DNA of 64,000 nt from Tetragonia tetragonoides. Taxonomy: Eukaryota > Streptophyta > Magnoliopsida > Caryophyllales > Aizoaceae. Positions 32,101-43,167 of the stretch are shown here, one piece after another. Each line of letters opens with the position of its first letter. Within the stretch, counting starts at the first letter, position 1. The stretch is taken from positions 14,679,501 through 14,743,500 of the forward strand of contig CM076143.1 of NCBI GenBank assembly GCA_038025085.1, written 5' to 3'. The notes under the pieces were generated by a model that did not search any database, was not told the origin of the DNA, and worked only from the letters and a program-made list of their open reading frames with translations. Position numbers and translations under genes: made by a program.

Positions 32101-34220
32101 TCTTTTATCTGCATGCTGATGCTGTCTAATTTACAAGTTATATGGGGTGTTTGGCCAAGCTTCTTCAAATTTCAGCTTCTTCCCCTCATTTCCCTCACAT
32201 TCTCCCCTCTCCCCATCAATAAGAAGCTGAAAATAGCCCACAAAGAGGCTAGAAGTAGAAGCTTTAATTTGGAGCTTCTATTTTTGGCCACCTTAAGGGG
32301 TATTTTCAGCTTCTAAGAAGCTGAATTTGGTGGTGAAGGGGGGAGAATGCAAGGAAAATGAGGGGAAGAAACTGAATTTGAAGAAGCTTGGCCAAACACC
32401 CCCATAGATTTGAATGAGCAAGTTATGGTTGATTGGTTGTGAAGCGAATGTGTTTGTTAGCTGAATACTTATGGAGACAACTTTTGTTTTGTCACTGTGT
32501 TTTGGTTCAAGTTTTCCTGGAATTTTTGTCATAATATTCAGCTTTTTGGGGGGTGGGAGAGGGGATGGCTGAGTTGTGAGACATAAATCAGCGTTTTGTG
32601 AACTTATTTCATAATGGTAAGCAGACAGTTGTTTGAGATAGAAAAAAATTCATTAATTGAATGACTGAAACTCACAATCTGAATATTATGACATGTGGAA
32701 CTTTTGCATTAGCTAGCATGTAAAACAATTAGATGCTAAGTGCCTATTGGTTGTTCTTAATCTCTTGCACCACATTGTTTGAGACATGATATCGATTATT
32801 GTGTGTAATGTTTTTCACGAATTAGTACATTTGTTCCTGTAACAGCATTGCTCATGAGTACAAGGATTGGAAGGACCAAGATACTCAATTGGTGACATGC
32901 ACGAAAAACATTCAGCAAAGTGGCGGTCCTCCACAAGAGGTTGATGCTGATAAAGAGATTGTGTTCACATATGATGTGAATTACGAGGTATATTCTTCCT
33001 GAGGTGAGTTTATTTTGCTTTTTGTGCTCTCCCTTCATTGTCCTCACTATACAATTTTTCAGGAGAGCGATACTAAATGGGCATCCAGATGGGATACATA
33101 CCTTCTGATGAATGATGACCAAATCCATTGGTTCTCCATCATTAATTCTTTAATGATTGTCCTCTTCCTTTCTGGAATGGTTGCCATGATCATGATGCGC
33201 ACACTTTACAGAGACATAGCCAACTATAACCAGTTGGAGACTCAAGATGAGGCTCAGGAAGAAACGGGCTGGAAATTGGTTCATGGAGATGTTTTCAGGC
33301 CACCCCCAAACTCTAGCCTTTTGTGTGTTTATGTTGGAACTGGTGTCCAAATCGTTGCAATGACTTTGGTCACTATGATGTTTGCACTGCTTGGTTTCCT
33401 TTCGCCATCTAACCGTGGTGGCTTGATGACTGCTATGGTTCTGTTGTGGGTCTTCATGGGGTTGTTTGCTGGTTACTCATCAGCTCGATTGTACAAGATG
33501 TTTAAGGGCACTGAGTGGAAGAAGAACACATTGAAAACAGCCTTTATGTTCCCAGGAATTCTCTTCAGTATTTTCTTTGTTCTGAATGCCTTGATCTGGG
33601 GAGAGAAATCTTCAGGTGCTGTACCTTTTGGAACTATGGCTGCCTTGATGCTGTTGTGGTTTGGCATATCAGTGCCTTTAGTTTTTGTCGGCAGCTACTT
33701 GGGATTCAAGAAGCCACCAATTGAGGATCCAGTTAAAACAAATAAAATTCCAAGGCAAATTCCTGAGCAGGCCTGGTACATGAAGCCCATATTCTCTATT
33801 CTTATTGGAGGCATTCTTCCTTTCGGAGCCGTCTTTATCGAGCTTTTCTTCATCCTGACTTCCATATGGTTGAACCAGTTCTACTACATCTTCGGCTTCC
33901 TGTTCATCGTCTTCGTTATCCTGATCATCACTTGCGCTGAAATAACCATTGTGCTCTGTTACTTCCAGCTATGCAGTGAAGATTACCACTGGTGGTGGAG
34001 ATCTTACCTTACTGCTGGTTCCTCAGCTCTGTATCTCTTCTTATACTCCATTTTCTATTTCTTCACCAAGCTGGAAATTACAAAGTTGGTTTCAGCCTTC
34101 CTTTACTTCGGGTACATGTTGATCGGTTCGTATGCCTTCTTTGTATTGACGGGTACTATCGGCTTCTATGCATGCTTCTGGTTTGTCAGAAAGATCTATT
34201 CTTCCGTGAAGATTGATTAA
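29131..34220 (+). CDS. Transmembrane 9 superfamily (TMN/EMP70) protein
   Basis: TM9 proteins are nine-span proteins of the Golgi and endosomes that take part in sorting of other membrane proteins. The coding exons are 29131-29247, 30570-30734, 30903-31012, 31196-31301, 31385-31497, 32846-32987 and 33063-34220. All introns are GT-AG, all joins keep frame, and the total is 636 residues, the usual length for plant members of the TMN8/9/10 type. Residues 1-26 form a signal peptide (hydrophobic LLFYTILLISHSHA, then FYLPGVAP, the conserved start of the lumenal domain). LGEVLRGDRIENS in exon 2 and EKYFIHNHL in exon 5 are family motifs. Exon 7 holds all nine membrane spans, starting near IINSLMIVLFLSGMVAMI. 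The protein ends SSVKID, a KXD-type COPI-binding retrieval signal known from plant EMP proteins. The first ATG in the exon is used. The plant copy number is high, so I do not assign a numbered symbol. Confidence 0.95.
29956..30160. repeat. Tandem duplication in TM9 intron 1
   Basis: A block of about 100 bp from GAGGTTTGATG...AGGTAT..GAA to TTTAGTTTGTGTTA.C is repeated in diverged form directly downstream. A shorter 28-bp repeat (ACCTTATTGTACTC.CATTA) lies at about 30284-30337. Both are intronic. Confidence 0.65.
32143..32404. mobile_element. Palindromic MITE in TM9 intron 5, 262 bp
   Basis: The left end TGGGGTGTTTGGCCAAGC and the right end on the other strand TGGGGGTGTTTGGCCAAGC start inverted repeats of about 70 bp that include CTTCTTCAAATT and TTCTTCCCCTCATTT. 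TA lies on both sides. The transcript would fold this into a long hairpin inside the intron. The superfamily is unclear. Confidence 0.8.
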
Positions 34221-35040
34221 GCCTTGCAATCACATCAGTATTTTAGAGTTCGAAACAACTAAGTCCCAGTGAGATTCAGCTCAAGGTTGCTGAAGAAGGA
34301 TCTAGGAAGAATTGCGCAACGAGCTTATCCTTCTTCTAGGTAGGCCGAGTCTGGGAGCTTCGTGTTAGAAAAATATCATTTTGCAGATGTTAGCGTAGGT
34401 CATGGCTTGTATTATTGTGTTTTCAGATTTTTACTTCCAAATGTTGACTGGATTACATTACATCTTTTAATAGTAACATAGCCGCAATGTCATTCACTCA
34501 TTCCTGTGATCCCAGTTCCAATGGTGTTTTTTCTTTGTGCTGAGTTTTCTGTGCATCACCAATGCTGCTATGCTGATGCATACGGTGATATCGAGTTGCC
34601 TGGCTTGTCCTTGCTGTCGTGGCGGTTAGGCCGGCAGGCCAAGATGAACTGGGAGAATGCAGCTGTGCAAAGGCAAGCTGCCAAGCTTACCCAAAAGAAT
34701 GTTCATCAAGCCTTTTTTGATTTTCCCTTGCTTTTGATAAAGAAGAATCCGTCAACTTTTCTAGGAAAAATGGCTTAAAACAATATGAACAGCAGCCAGC
34801 TACTGTCGTGAATATAATCTGGCCTGCAGCATATTAGTGTGCAATGATCCAAGAACTTTATGAATGTCAAGCTTGCTTAGCTTCACAATGTATGGGGCAA
34901 TAATGCTGCATTGGCTATTCTAAATCCGCGCAACATGGTGGGACTCGTGGAGTGTTGTGCTTGGAGTTACAAGGTTGGCGCATTGTAGCTGTTGGTGGGC
35001 ATATTGGTCATAGTGATCCAAGTTGATCTCTTTCTTCTTT
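34221..35040. other. 3' UTR and flank of the TM9 gene
   Basis: The first few hundred bases are probably 3' UTR. The open frame at 34506-34778 has no recognisable domain and is not supported. Confidence 0.4.
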
Positions 35041-35160
35041 TCCTTTTTTTTTTTTTTTTTTTTTTTTGGAACCGACAGTGAAGTCGGGCTCGTAGGCCAA
35101 TGCAACGGGGAAGGGGGTGGCCCAAAGGCCCATGTCACAAATATCTCTCTTAATCTAGAA
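35041..35160 (-). mobile_element. Minus-strand retroposon tail
   Basis: On the minus strand a GC-richer stretch (AGGCCTACGAGCCC-like, ending CACTGTCGGTTCC) runs directly into an A-tail of about 25 (T run at 35046-35068). This is the shape of a SINE or LINE 3' end. The 5' border and target duplication are not clear. Confidence 0.5.
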
Positions 35161-35170
35161 TTAAGGAAAA

Positions 35171-35657
35171 CTAATTACATTTCCGTGCGATGCACGGTTC
35201 GTGTGTTTATAACAACTAAAATATTTTCATTTGGTACAAACTTATACAAAGATTTCGCCTATATCACATCTAGCTACGAAATTCTTAATCTATAGGCATC
35301 TCCCTTTCTATACTCAAATCAACTTTCTTACTTTCCTGTTAAATTCTAATTGTATGTCCCGGAAGATGCACTATTTTATATAAAATATATTTGGTTTTAT
35401 ACTTTTATATAAAAAATTCTTTTTTACATTATTGATTCATTAGTGCAGTAATTTATAAGATACATCCTCTATAAGGCATAAGGTGAAATGAATTTTCATT
35501 GGAAATTATGACATATAGGTGAAGATACATGCGCCTAAAGTGTATGATGACATGTCAATATTTGCTTATGTGTCTAAACCTTTGTGTCAATCTAGCAAGG
35601 GTGCACATTTACTATGAAAGTAGTGACATGAGAGTAAAGGGACAAAATTATTTAAAA

Positions 35658-35694
<37 letters not shown>

Positions 35695-35890
35695 AACTTG
35701 CATAATACATTTTGACACACAAATATGAAAGGCATATGGAACCAATGTGGTGGCTGTCAAATACAATTTTTAAAAATGGTCAAAAATATTTTTATAAAAA
35801 ACAATCATGAATATTTGCTTGGGTGATAAAAGATTAAACCCAAATCACTTGGAGAGAGTGATCTTTTACAATATAAGGAAGTAGGCAAGG

Positions 35891-35960
<70 letters not shown>

Positions 35961-36349
35961 AGTGAGTGATTAAAATTAACATTCAATACATTCATGCATA
36001 TTGATGGAGGACCTGTGAGTCGGCCAAACCGCAAGCGGAACAACCCAAAGCAGATATATTTACATTCATTTGTTAATAAATGCATTAGTTAATAAGTACA
36101 TTAAGATTCATTTTTATAATTTCAACAAAGAGGGGTACTTCATTTGTTCGGTTTGGAAAAACTTTTATTTTTATTTTTATAATCATTAGTTAATGAATGC
36201 ATGAATTACAAAAGTTTCTTATTTATTCATTTGATATATTGAGATTTATGTATACATTAAGATTCATGTATGTGTTACATGACATTATTACATGGCAAAA
36301 GGCTTACTTGGCAAATCCTACATATCATTGTAGCATGTAACAACATTCA

Positions 36350-36354
<5 letters not shown>
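35171..36354 (-). mobile_element. Non-autonomous Helitron related to the 4340 copy
   Basis: On the minus strand the 3' end reads CCGTGCATCGCACGG, then AAATGTAA, then TTAG (one change from CTAG), then T. The 5' region near 36340 reads TATATAAGTGAATGTTG, like the copy at 4340-5095. Both share an internal AT microsatellite (35899-35958 here) and ATGCATTA / AGATTCATG words. A poly-A run lies at 35659-35692. The exact 5' end is hidden by the AT repeat at 36355-36409. Confidence 0.55.
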
Positions 36355-36411
<57 letters not shown>

Positions 36412-36505
36412 ACTTGAACCTCTAGCCTCAAAGTTGAAGGTATGGATCCTCATCCTTTACCAAGTGAGCCCACAACTGTTCTCCTAAGTTCGATATCTAT
36501 ACTAG
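36355..36505 (-). mobile_element. SINE-like tRNA-derived element with an AT tail
   Basis: On the minus strand GTGGGCTCACTTGGTAAAGG (box-A-like) is followed by TAGAGGTTCAAGTCCT (box-B-like) and then a long AT tract (36355-36409). The spacing of the two boxes is that of a tRNA. It does not fold as a functional tRNA by eye, so a SINE head or tRNA pseudogene is more likely. Confidence 0.5.
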
Positions 36506-37496
36506 AGATTTACCTCTCATTTCCAAATTAAAAAAATAAAAATCAAAGACCCCAATTTATTCATTTGGCTTAAATGAATAGGATCCAATATTGATACCGA
36601 CAATTTGCCTTTCAAATTTGTGAACTAACTTTAAATTACTACTTTCTTTTTAGGAAAATTTCAATTGAGACTACCAATATAGAAAAACTTACTTGTATCA
36701 ATCAGAATTGACAAATAACAATATACATTACTGTAGTCCTAAATTCATACAAAAAATTGAAGATTTTTCCAGCAACTTCAATTCAATGTACATTTCATGG
36801 TTGTAACTAGATTATACATTTTTTCTGATGTTGATATGTATTTTCCATTCATGTTGCATGTCTAATATGCAGCCTATGCCCAGATTGCCCATTGTTATAT
36901 ATGTCAAATCCTTTAATTTTATATGTATTTTTTCATATGTTTTTGTTTTTGTTCAATTAAGTCACAAGGGGTAATATAGACGGATTTCTAATCTAAATTC
37001 TTGGTACCAACTTTAAAGACTTGAGCTAAAAACTAATAGAAATTTATCCGTTAATTGGATGTGATATCAATTATGGTAAACATGCTAAATGTTTACTTTG
37101 AAAGTTGTGGTGGTCACTTCTTGGCACCATAAATATGTAGATAGTAGTTTGGATCCTTTGACTCTGCCTCTTATGAACAAGCTAATAGTGAAATGTCGAT
37201 GTTGCTATGTCAGCTAAACTAGGGCACAAGTGGTTGAAGGATACATTATGATTGAATGTTTGATCATGGTGGTTGTTAGAGGTATGTTTGGCTTGATGAA
37301 TTGGTTTGCAGCCATAAATATATTGTGCATTTAGTGTGTCACTATTGGTTTGTATTTCTGTATGAGGTTAATAGGGAGCAAGGATCCTCTTATGTGGGGT
37401 TTTGTTGCTGTCCCTTTTCTTCTCTCTGTCTTTCTTTTCTTAACTTCAAAATTTTACCTAACCCCCCTTATTTACAGGGTTAATAGAAGACTGGAT
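36506..37496. other. No gene seen
   Basis: This is AT-rich intergenic sequence left of the copia element. The short frames at 37301-37562 have no recognisable motif and the second runs into the LTR. Confidence 0.4.
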
Positions 37497-37501
37497 CTTT
37501 A

Positions 37502-38297
37502 TGTTGGGGAAAGCACACAAATACACAAGCGGAAGCAACAAAGACTTTTTCCCCGGTTGTGATGCAAAGATGAGCAATAACCAATTCAAGCAACCAAACA
37601 ATATTGAACCAAAATGACAGCAGCAAATGGAACTATAAATCAGCCCAAAAACAGTAAATAAACAAGGAGACGCAAGGATTTACGTGGAAACCCCGATGTG
37701 GGGAAAAAACCACGGGACCGTTAACAAACGGTGCCAAAACCTCCACTAATCAACAAATTAACAAGTGGGTACAACAATAGTTCTTCCCTAGATCAACTAG
37801 AGGTATTCACAATCATCAAGGATCAACCTTGGCACAACAAGTCTCCCAAATCATCACCCAAAAGAGTGGAAATACAATTTCGTACAAAATAAGAGCTGAA
37901 TTTAGAAAACTGACTTAGAGAGCTCCAAATGAAATTCTGACCGTTGGATTTGAAGAGGGGGATGTCAGGAACAACGTGCTAAAATCTCGCGACGATCGGA
38001 GTTCGTTTGGTCGTCGATCGGGGCGGATTTCTGGGCTGCCAGCACCAAAATTCGTGGGTGGCTCCTCTTCTCTCTCTCCTCTTCTCTTCTAGACTTTTCT
38101 CCTGAATTTTTTGAGTGTCTAGGCTTTCTCTCTCTTGCACTCAGCCCTTCTAACCTTTTGGCTTATAAGGGAATCCACTTGTGAGTGAATATACGAAATT
38201 GCCCTTCACTTAAACATCATATGGATAACCCATATGGTAAGCAAATATATCCCAAATTAATTGGGTTCTTCCTCCATGTAGGAGGGATACTCCAACA
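37502..38297 (-). repeat. 3' LTR of the copia element
   Basis: It starts TGTTGGGGAAAGC and ends GATACTCCAACA on the plus strand, so TGTTGGAG...CCCCAACA when read in element sense. The inverted terminal words TGTTGG/CCAACA are intact. It carries a CT-rich stretch at about 38066-38096. Confidence 0.97.
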
Positions 38298-38312
38298 AAT
38301 CTCCCCCTCACT
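38298..38312 (-). promoter_or_regulatory. Polypurine tract of the copia element
   Basis: On the minus strand AGTGAGGGGGAGATT lies directly before the 3' LTR. It is the expected primer for plus-strand DNA synthesis. The polyprotein stop codon (38314-38316) is next to it. Confidence 0.8.
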
Positions 38313-38313
38313 C

Positions 38314-41300
38314 CTACATGGGGGGCTCGACCAAGCCCGCAATCTTTCTACAAACAAGAAGTTTCTCCTTAGGCAAGGCCTTCGTCAACATGTCCGATCC
38401 GTTGAGATCGGTGTGAATCTTCACAAGCTCAAATGACTTGTCTTCTACCGCTTCTCGAATCCAATGATACCTCCTCCGTATGTGTTTGGTTCGGGAATGG
38501 TAGGCTGCATTCTTGGCAAGGTGGATGGCACTTTGACTATCACAATAAAGAGGGTACTTGTCTTGTTTCAAACCCAACTCCTCTAGAAAATCTCTCATCC
38601 AAATAAACTCCTTGCCAGCTTCAACCGCTGCCATATACTCAGATTCTGTGGTAGACAGAGCAACACACTTTTGCAATTTTGATTGCCATGAAACAGCTCC
38701 CCCTGCAATTGTCATCAAGTATCCGGAGGTAGACTTACTAGCATCAATATCACCTGACAAATCAGCATCTGTGTAGCCATCTAACACAGGTTGTCCGGGA
38801 CCAAAGCATAAACACACTCTAGAAGTACCTCTGAGATACCGCATGATCCACTTTACTGCTGCCCAATGCTCCTTACCAGGATTAGACATGAACCTGCTAA
38901 CAACCCCAATGGCATGTGCAATGTCTGGCCTAGTGCATACCATGGCATACATCAAACTCCCCACGGCGGATGCATAAGGCACCGTCATCATCTCTTTCTT
39001 GTCATTCTCACTTGTAGGACACTGGCTGGAGCTTAGCTTCATGTGACCTGCAAGTGGCGAGCTCACGGGTTTAGCTTTGTCCATCTTGAACCTCTCTAGC
39101 AGCTTCTGGATGTAACTCTCTTGTGATAGCCATATCTTCTTGTTCTTCCTATCACGAGAGATACGCATGCCCAAAATTTGCTTTGCAGGGCCAAGGTCCT
39201 TCATTGCAAAGGACTTGCTCAAGGCACTCTTCAGGTTGGCAATCTTCTCCTTATCCTGTCCAACAATCAACATGTCATCCACATAAAGTAAGAGAATGAG
39301 AAAATCACCTCCGGCGTAATGCTTCACAAACACACATGAATCTGCATGTGTCTTGTGGAAACTGTGGTCTTTCATGAAAGACTCAAACTTCTTGTACCAT
39401 TGTCGAGGTGCTTGTTTCAAGCCATATAAACTCTTTTTCAAACGGCATACAAGCTTCTCACTTCCCTTCTCTTGGAAACCTTCTGGTTGCTCCATGTAGA
39501 TTTCCTCCTCTAAGTCACCATGGAGGAAAGCAGTCTTCACATCAAGTTGTTCCAACTCCAAATCCATGCTAGCAGCTAAGCCAAGAACAACTCTAACAGA
39601 AGACATCTTTACAACTGGAGAGAAAATCTCTTCAAAGTCTATGCCTTTCTTTTGACCTGAGCCTTTCACCACCAAACGTGCCTTGTACCTAGGTGGTGAA
39701 CCATCTTCTCCAGTTTTCAGTCTGTACACCCATTTGTTCTTGAGTGCTCTCTTGCCCTTAGGCAACTCCACTAAGTCATATGTGTGGTTCTCATGCAAGG
39801 ATTTCATCTCATCTTGCATGGCATTATACCACTCCTTGCAGTGCTCATGTGACATAGCCTCCTCGTAGCTTTCAGGTTCTCCCCCGTCGGTCATCAACAC
39901 ATACTCATCTGCTGGATATTTAGAGGTAGGCTGTCTCTCTCTGGTGGATCTTCTCAACTGTGGTTCTGGTTGTACATGGGGTTCTTCTTCATGTGTATGA
40001 TCTGGTGGTGGCTGAACATCATCACCATCATCATTGTTATGATCATCATTGCCATCTTCCTGTTGTTCTCCCCCTTGAACTCTAGGAGTTACTTCAGGAA
40101 ATATTGGATCTGAGTTGGCGCTGTCACTAGGAGAAGGCTCTGGTTGTTTCTTCTTCTCACAATCTGCAAAGGTTTTGTCTTCAAAGAACACTACATCTCT
40201 GCTTCTAATCACTTTCCTGCTAACTGGATTCCACAATCTGTACCCAAACTCATCCTCTGAGTACCCTAGGAAGATGCATGGCTTTGTCTTGCTATCAAGC
40301 TTGGACCTCTCATCTCTGGGAATATGAACATATGCAAGGCACCCAAAGACTCTCAGGTGGCTGAATGATACCTCTTTACCAGTCCATACTCTCTGCGGAA
40401 CATCTCCATTAAGAGGAACTGAAGGTGACCGGTTGATGAGGTACACTGCTGTAAACATTGCCTCGGCCCAAAAAATCCTAGGCAGCTTCGCATGAGAGAG
40501 CATACATCGAATTCTTTCTTCAATTGTTCTGTTCATTCTCTCTGCAAGTCCATTCAGCTGAGGTGTCTTGGGAACTGTCTTCTCAAGCCTGATGCCCTGT
40601 ACTTTGCAATACTCTTCAAATGGACCCCTGTACTCTCCACCATTGTCAGCTCTAACACACTTGAGCTTCCGGCCTGTTTCTCTCTCAACTCTGGCCTGGA
40701 ACTGCTTGAAAAACTGTAGTACCTGGTCTTTGGTTTTCAACACAAAAGCCCACAGTTTTCTAGAATAATCATCAATAAAAGTAACAAAATAAAGTGCACC
40801 GCTATGTGACTTAGTATCCATAGAACATACATCAGTGTGAACAAGATCTAATGCATGTTTTCTTCTAGATGGGGGACGAGTATGAAATGCTGCCCTATGT
40901 TGTTTTCCAGCTAAACAATCAACACAGGGTTTCAAGGACATACCTTGAACATCAGGAAGGAGTTGCTTCTTAGCAAGCATTTGCATACCTCTTTCACTCA
41001 TGTGACCAAGTCTCTTGTGCCATAACTCGCTGGAGGAATCATCAACTGCGTGTACTTCTCCTTTGCACAACTTAGCTTGCATCACATACAAGGATCTCTG
41101 CTTGCTCCCACGAGCCACAATCAAACTTCCTTTGATAAGCTTGCACTTTCCACCACCAAAGTTGCTGGAGTAACCAACATCATCGAGCAACCCAGGAGAT
41201 ATCAAATTCAGCCGAATGTCTGGAACATGTCGGACATCTCTCAACACCAAACTGCAACCTGTGGATGTCTCCAAACACACTGTACCCATGCCTACAATCT

Positions 41301-42312
41301 TGGATGAGCCATCATTCCCCATCTTTACATAGCCAAAGTCACCGCTGGTGTAAGATGAGAAGTAATCTTGGTGCGAGGTTAGATGAAACGAAGCACCCGT
41401 GTCAATCACCCAAGTACAATCATCACTATCTAGATTTAGGCAATGGTCACCAATAAAAAATAATTCATCACTTGTTGCAATTGCAGTGGTGTTGTTATCT
41501 TTCTCTTCTTGTTGTTGCCCGAATGTCTCACCCTTTTCTTTCCTTTCTCTGGACTTGTCTCTCTTCATTTTCCTGCAATGTTTTTGAATGTGGCCTGGCT
41601 TATCACAATAGTGGCAAATGATCTTACCCTTTGATTTTGATCTCCCCCTGGACTTGTCTCTATGCTGGGGATATCGAGTCTTACTTCTTCCCCTGCTTGA
41701 TTCTTGTGTCACATTAGCCTCTGGTTGTGTGGAGGAACTCATTTCCTTCCTTCTAGTTTCTTCATTCAACAAACTAGCTTTGACAATTTCCATTGTCAGC
41801 GTGCCCTCTGGTGCGGAGTTGCTAAGTGATACAAATAGAGTGTCCCAACTTTCTGGCAATGAGCAAAGTAGTAGCAATGCCTGCAGCTCATCATCTAAAT
41901 TCATCTTCATTGCAGACAACTTGTTAATCAAACTTTGAAATTCATTCAAGTGAACTACTATGCTATCACCATCTTTATATTCCAGTTTCACAAGTTTTCT
42001 AATCAATGACGCTTTACTCAAGGCATTCTTCCTTTCATACATGGTCTCAAGTTTCTTCCAAAGAGTATAAGCATTCGTGTCATTGGCAATATGTTGGAGG
42101 ACACTCATATCAACAAATTGTCTAATTGTTCCAACGGCTTTACGGTTCAATATTTTCCACTCACTTTCAACAACACCAGTTGGTATGGTTGCATTTAAAA
42201 TTGGTTCATACAAATCCTTCACATAAAGGATATCCTCCATTTTAGTTTTCCACACGGAGTAATTTCCAGAATTCAAACTAATCATTCCGTGCACACCAAA
42301 TTTTTCATCCAT
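38314..42312 (-). CDS. Ty1/copia Gag-Pol polyprotein
   Basis: One open frame of 1,332 residues runs from the ATG at 42312 to a TAG. An open GTG four codons upstream is less likely as a start. The domain order is that of Pseudoviridae: a Gag region of UBN2 type (about 1-230), a CCHC zinc knuckle (CHYCDKPGHIQKHC, 233-246), aspartic protease (VIDTGAS, near 304), GAG-pre-integrase (LWHKRLGHMS), integrase (FIDDYSRKLW and RADNGGEY, near 554), reverse transcriptase (LDVKTAFLHGDL and LLLYVDDMLIVG, near 1011) and RNase H (LSTTESEYMAA, near 1224). Integrase before RT is the copia hallmark. No stop or shift interrupts it and all listed catalytic motifs are present. It is expressed from the LTR on the right, on the minus strand. 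Confidence 0.97.
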   Translation of the reverse strand: MDEKFGVHGMISLNSGNYSVWKTKMEDILYVKDLYEPILNATIPTGVVESEWKILNRKAVGTIRQFVDMSVLQHIANDTNAYTLWKKLETMYERKNALSKASLIRKLVKLEYKDGDSIVVHLNEFQSLINKLSAMKMNLDDELQALLLLCSLPESWDTLFVSLSNSAPEGTLTMEIVKASLLNEETRRKEMSSSTQPEANVTQESSRGRSKTRYPQHRDKSRGRSKSKGKIICHYCDKPGHIQKHCRKMKRDKSRERKEKGETFGQQQEEKDNNTTAIATSDELFFIGDHCLNLDSDDCTWVIDTGASFHLTSHQDYFSSYTSGDFGYVKMGNDGSSKIVGMGTVCLETSTGCSLVLRDVRHVPDIRLNLISPGLLDDVGYSSNFGGGKCKLIKGSLIVARGSKQRSLYVMQAKLCKGEVHAVDDSSSELWHKRLGHMSERGMQMLAKKQLLPDVQGMSLKPCVDCLAGKQHRAAFHTRPPSRRKHALDLVHTDVCSMDTKSHSGALYFVTFIDDYSRKLWAFVLKTKDQVLQFFKQFQARVERETGRKLKCVRADNGGEYRGPFEEYCKVQGIRLEKTVPKTPQLNGLAERMNRTIEERIRCMLSHAKLPRIFWAEAMFTAVYLINRSPSVPLNGDVPQRVWTGKEVSFSHLRVFGCLAYVHIPRDERSKLDSKTKPCIFLGYSEDEFGYRLWNPVSRKVIRSRDVVFFEDKTFADCEKKKQPEPSPSDSANSDPIFPEVTPRVQGGEQQEDGNDDHNNDDGDDVQPPPDHTHEEEPHVQPEPQLRRSTRERQPTSKYPADEYVLMTDGGEPESYEEAMSHEHCKEWYNAMQDEMKSLHENHTYDLVELPKGKRALKNKWVYRLKTGEDGSPPRYKARLVVKGSGQKKGIDFEEIFSPVVKMSSVRVVLGLAASMDLELEQLDVKTAFLHGDLEEEIYMEQPEGFQEKGSEKLVCRLKKSLYGLKQAPRQWYKKFESFMKDHSFHKTHADSCVFVKHYAGGDFLILLLYVDDMLIVGQDKEKIANLKSALSKSFAMKDLGPAKQILGMRISRDRKNKKIWLSQESYIQKLLERFKMDKAKPVSSPLAGHMKLSSSQCPTSENDKKEMMTVPYASAVGSLMYAMVCTRPDIAHAIGVVSRFMSNPGKEHWAAVKWIMRYLRGTSRVCLCFGPGQPVLDGYTDADLSGDIDASKSTSGYLMTIAGGAVSWQSKLQKCVALSTTESEYMAAVEAGKEFIWMRDFLEELGLKQDKYPLYCDSQSAIHLAKNAAYHSRTKHIRRRYHWIREAVEDKSFELVKIHTDLNGSDMLTKALPKEKLLVCRKIAGLVEPPM

Positions 42313-42351
42313 CTTTAACAACACAACAAATTCACAATGACTCTAACCAAA

Positions 42352-42363
42352 GCTCTGATACCA
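42352..42363 (-). promoter_or_regulatory. Primer binding site of the copia element
   Basis: On the minus strand TGGTATCAGAGC lies three bases after the 5' LTR. This is the usual plant copia site that pairs with the 3' end of initiator tRNA-Met. Confidence 0.92.
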
Positions 42364-42366
42364 CTA

Positions 42367-43162
42367 TGTTGGGGAAAGCACACAAATACACAAGCGGAAG
42401 CAACAAAGACTTTTTCCCCGGTTGTGATGCAAAGATGAGCAATAACCAATTCAAGCAACCAAACAATATTGAACCAAAATGACAGCAGCAAATGGAACTA
42501 TAAATCAGCCCAAAAACAGTAAATAAACAAGGAGACGCAAGGATTTACGTGGAAACCCCGATGTGGGGAAAAAACCACGGGACCGTTAACAAACGGTGCC
42601 AAAACCTCCACTAATCAACAAATTAACAAGTGGGTACAACAATAGTTCTTCCCTAGATCAACTAGAGGTATTCACAATCATCAAGGATCAACCTTGGCAC
42701 AACAAGTCTCCCAAATCATCACCCAAAAGAGTGGAAATACAATTTCGTACAAAATAAGAGCTGAATTTAGAAAACTGACTTAGAGAGCTCCAAATGAAAT
42801 TCTGACCGTTGGATTTGAAGAGGGGGATGTCAGGAACAACGTGCTAAAATCTCGCGACGATCGGAGTTCGTTTGGTCGTCGATCGGGGCGGATTTCTGGG
42901 CTGCCAGCACCAAAATTCGTGGGTGGCTCCTCTTCTCTCTCTCCTCTTCTCTTCTAGACTTTTCTCCTGAATTTTTTGAGTGTCTAGGCTTTCTCTCTCT
43001 TGCACTCAGCCCTTCTAACCTTTTGGCTTATAAGGGAATCCACTTGTGAGTGAATATACGAAATTGCCCTTCACTTAAACATCATATGGATAACCCATAT
43101 GGTAAGCAAATATATCCCAAATTAATTGGGTTCTTCCTCCATGTAGGAGGGATACTCCAACA
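42367..43162 (-). repeat. 5' LTR of the copia element
   Basis: This copy has the same length and, as far as I can compare by eye, the same sequence as the LTR at 37502-38297. It holds the promoter for the minus-strand transcript. Confidence 0.97.
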
Positions 43163-43167
43163 CTTTA

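Larger units (their letters stand above)
37502..43162 (-). mobile_element. Complete Ty1/copia LTR retrotransposon, 5.66 kb
   Basis: Two 796-bp LTRs (37502-38297 and 42367-43162) bound one intact polyprotein gene on the minus strand. The 5-bp target duplication CTTTA lies on both sides (37497-37501 and 43163-43167). The primer site is complementary to initiator tRNA-Met and a purine tract precedes the 3' LTR. I found no difference between the LTRs when comparing them by eye. Together with the undamaged reading frame this means a very recent insertion that may still be competent. Confidence 0.97.

Noticed and set aside
33515..34216. Shorter frames over the TM9 last exon
   Set aside because: They are shadows of the real membrane-protein frame.
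34506..34778. Small gene downstream of TM9
   Set aside because: There is no domain, start context or codon signal; it is probably 3' UTR or intergenic.
36411..36490. Possible functional tRNA gene on the minus strand
   Set aside because: Box A and box B words are present but no acceptor or anticodon stem could be paired by eye; a SINE-like remnant is more likely.
38185..41938. Plus-strand frames across the copia element
   Set aside because: They are antisense shadows of the intact polyprotein.
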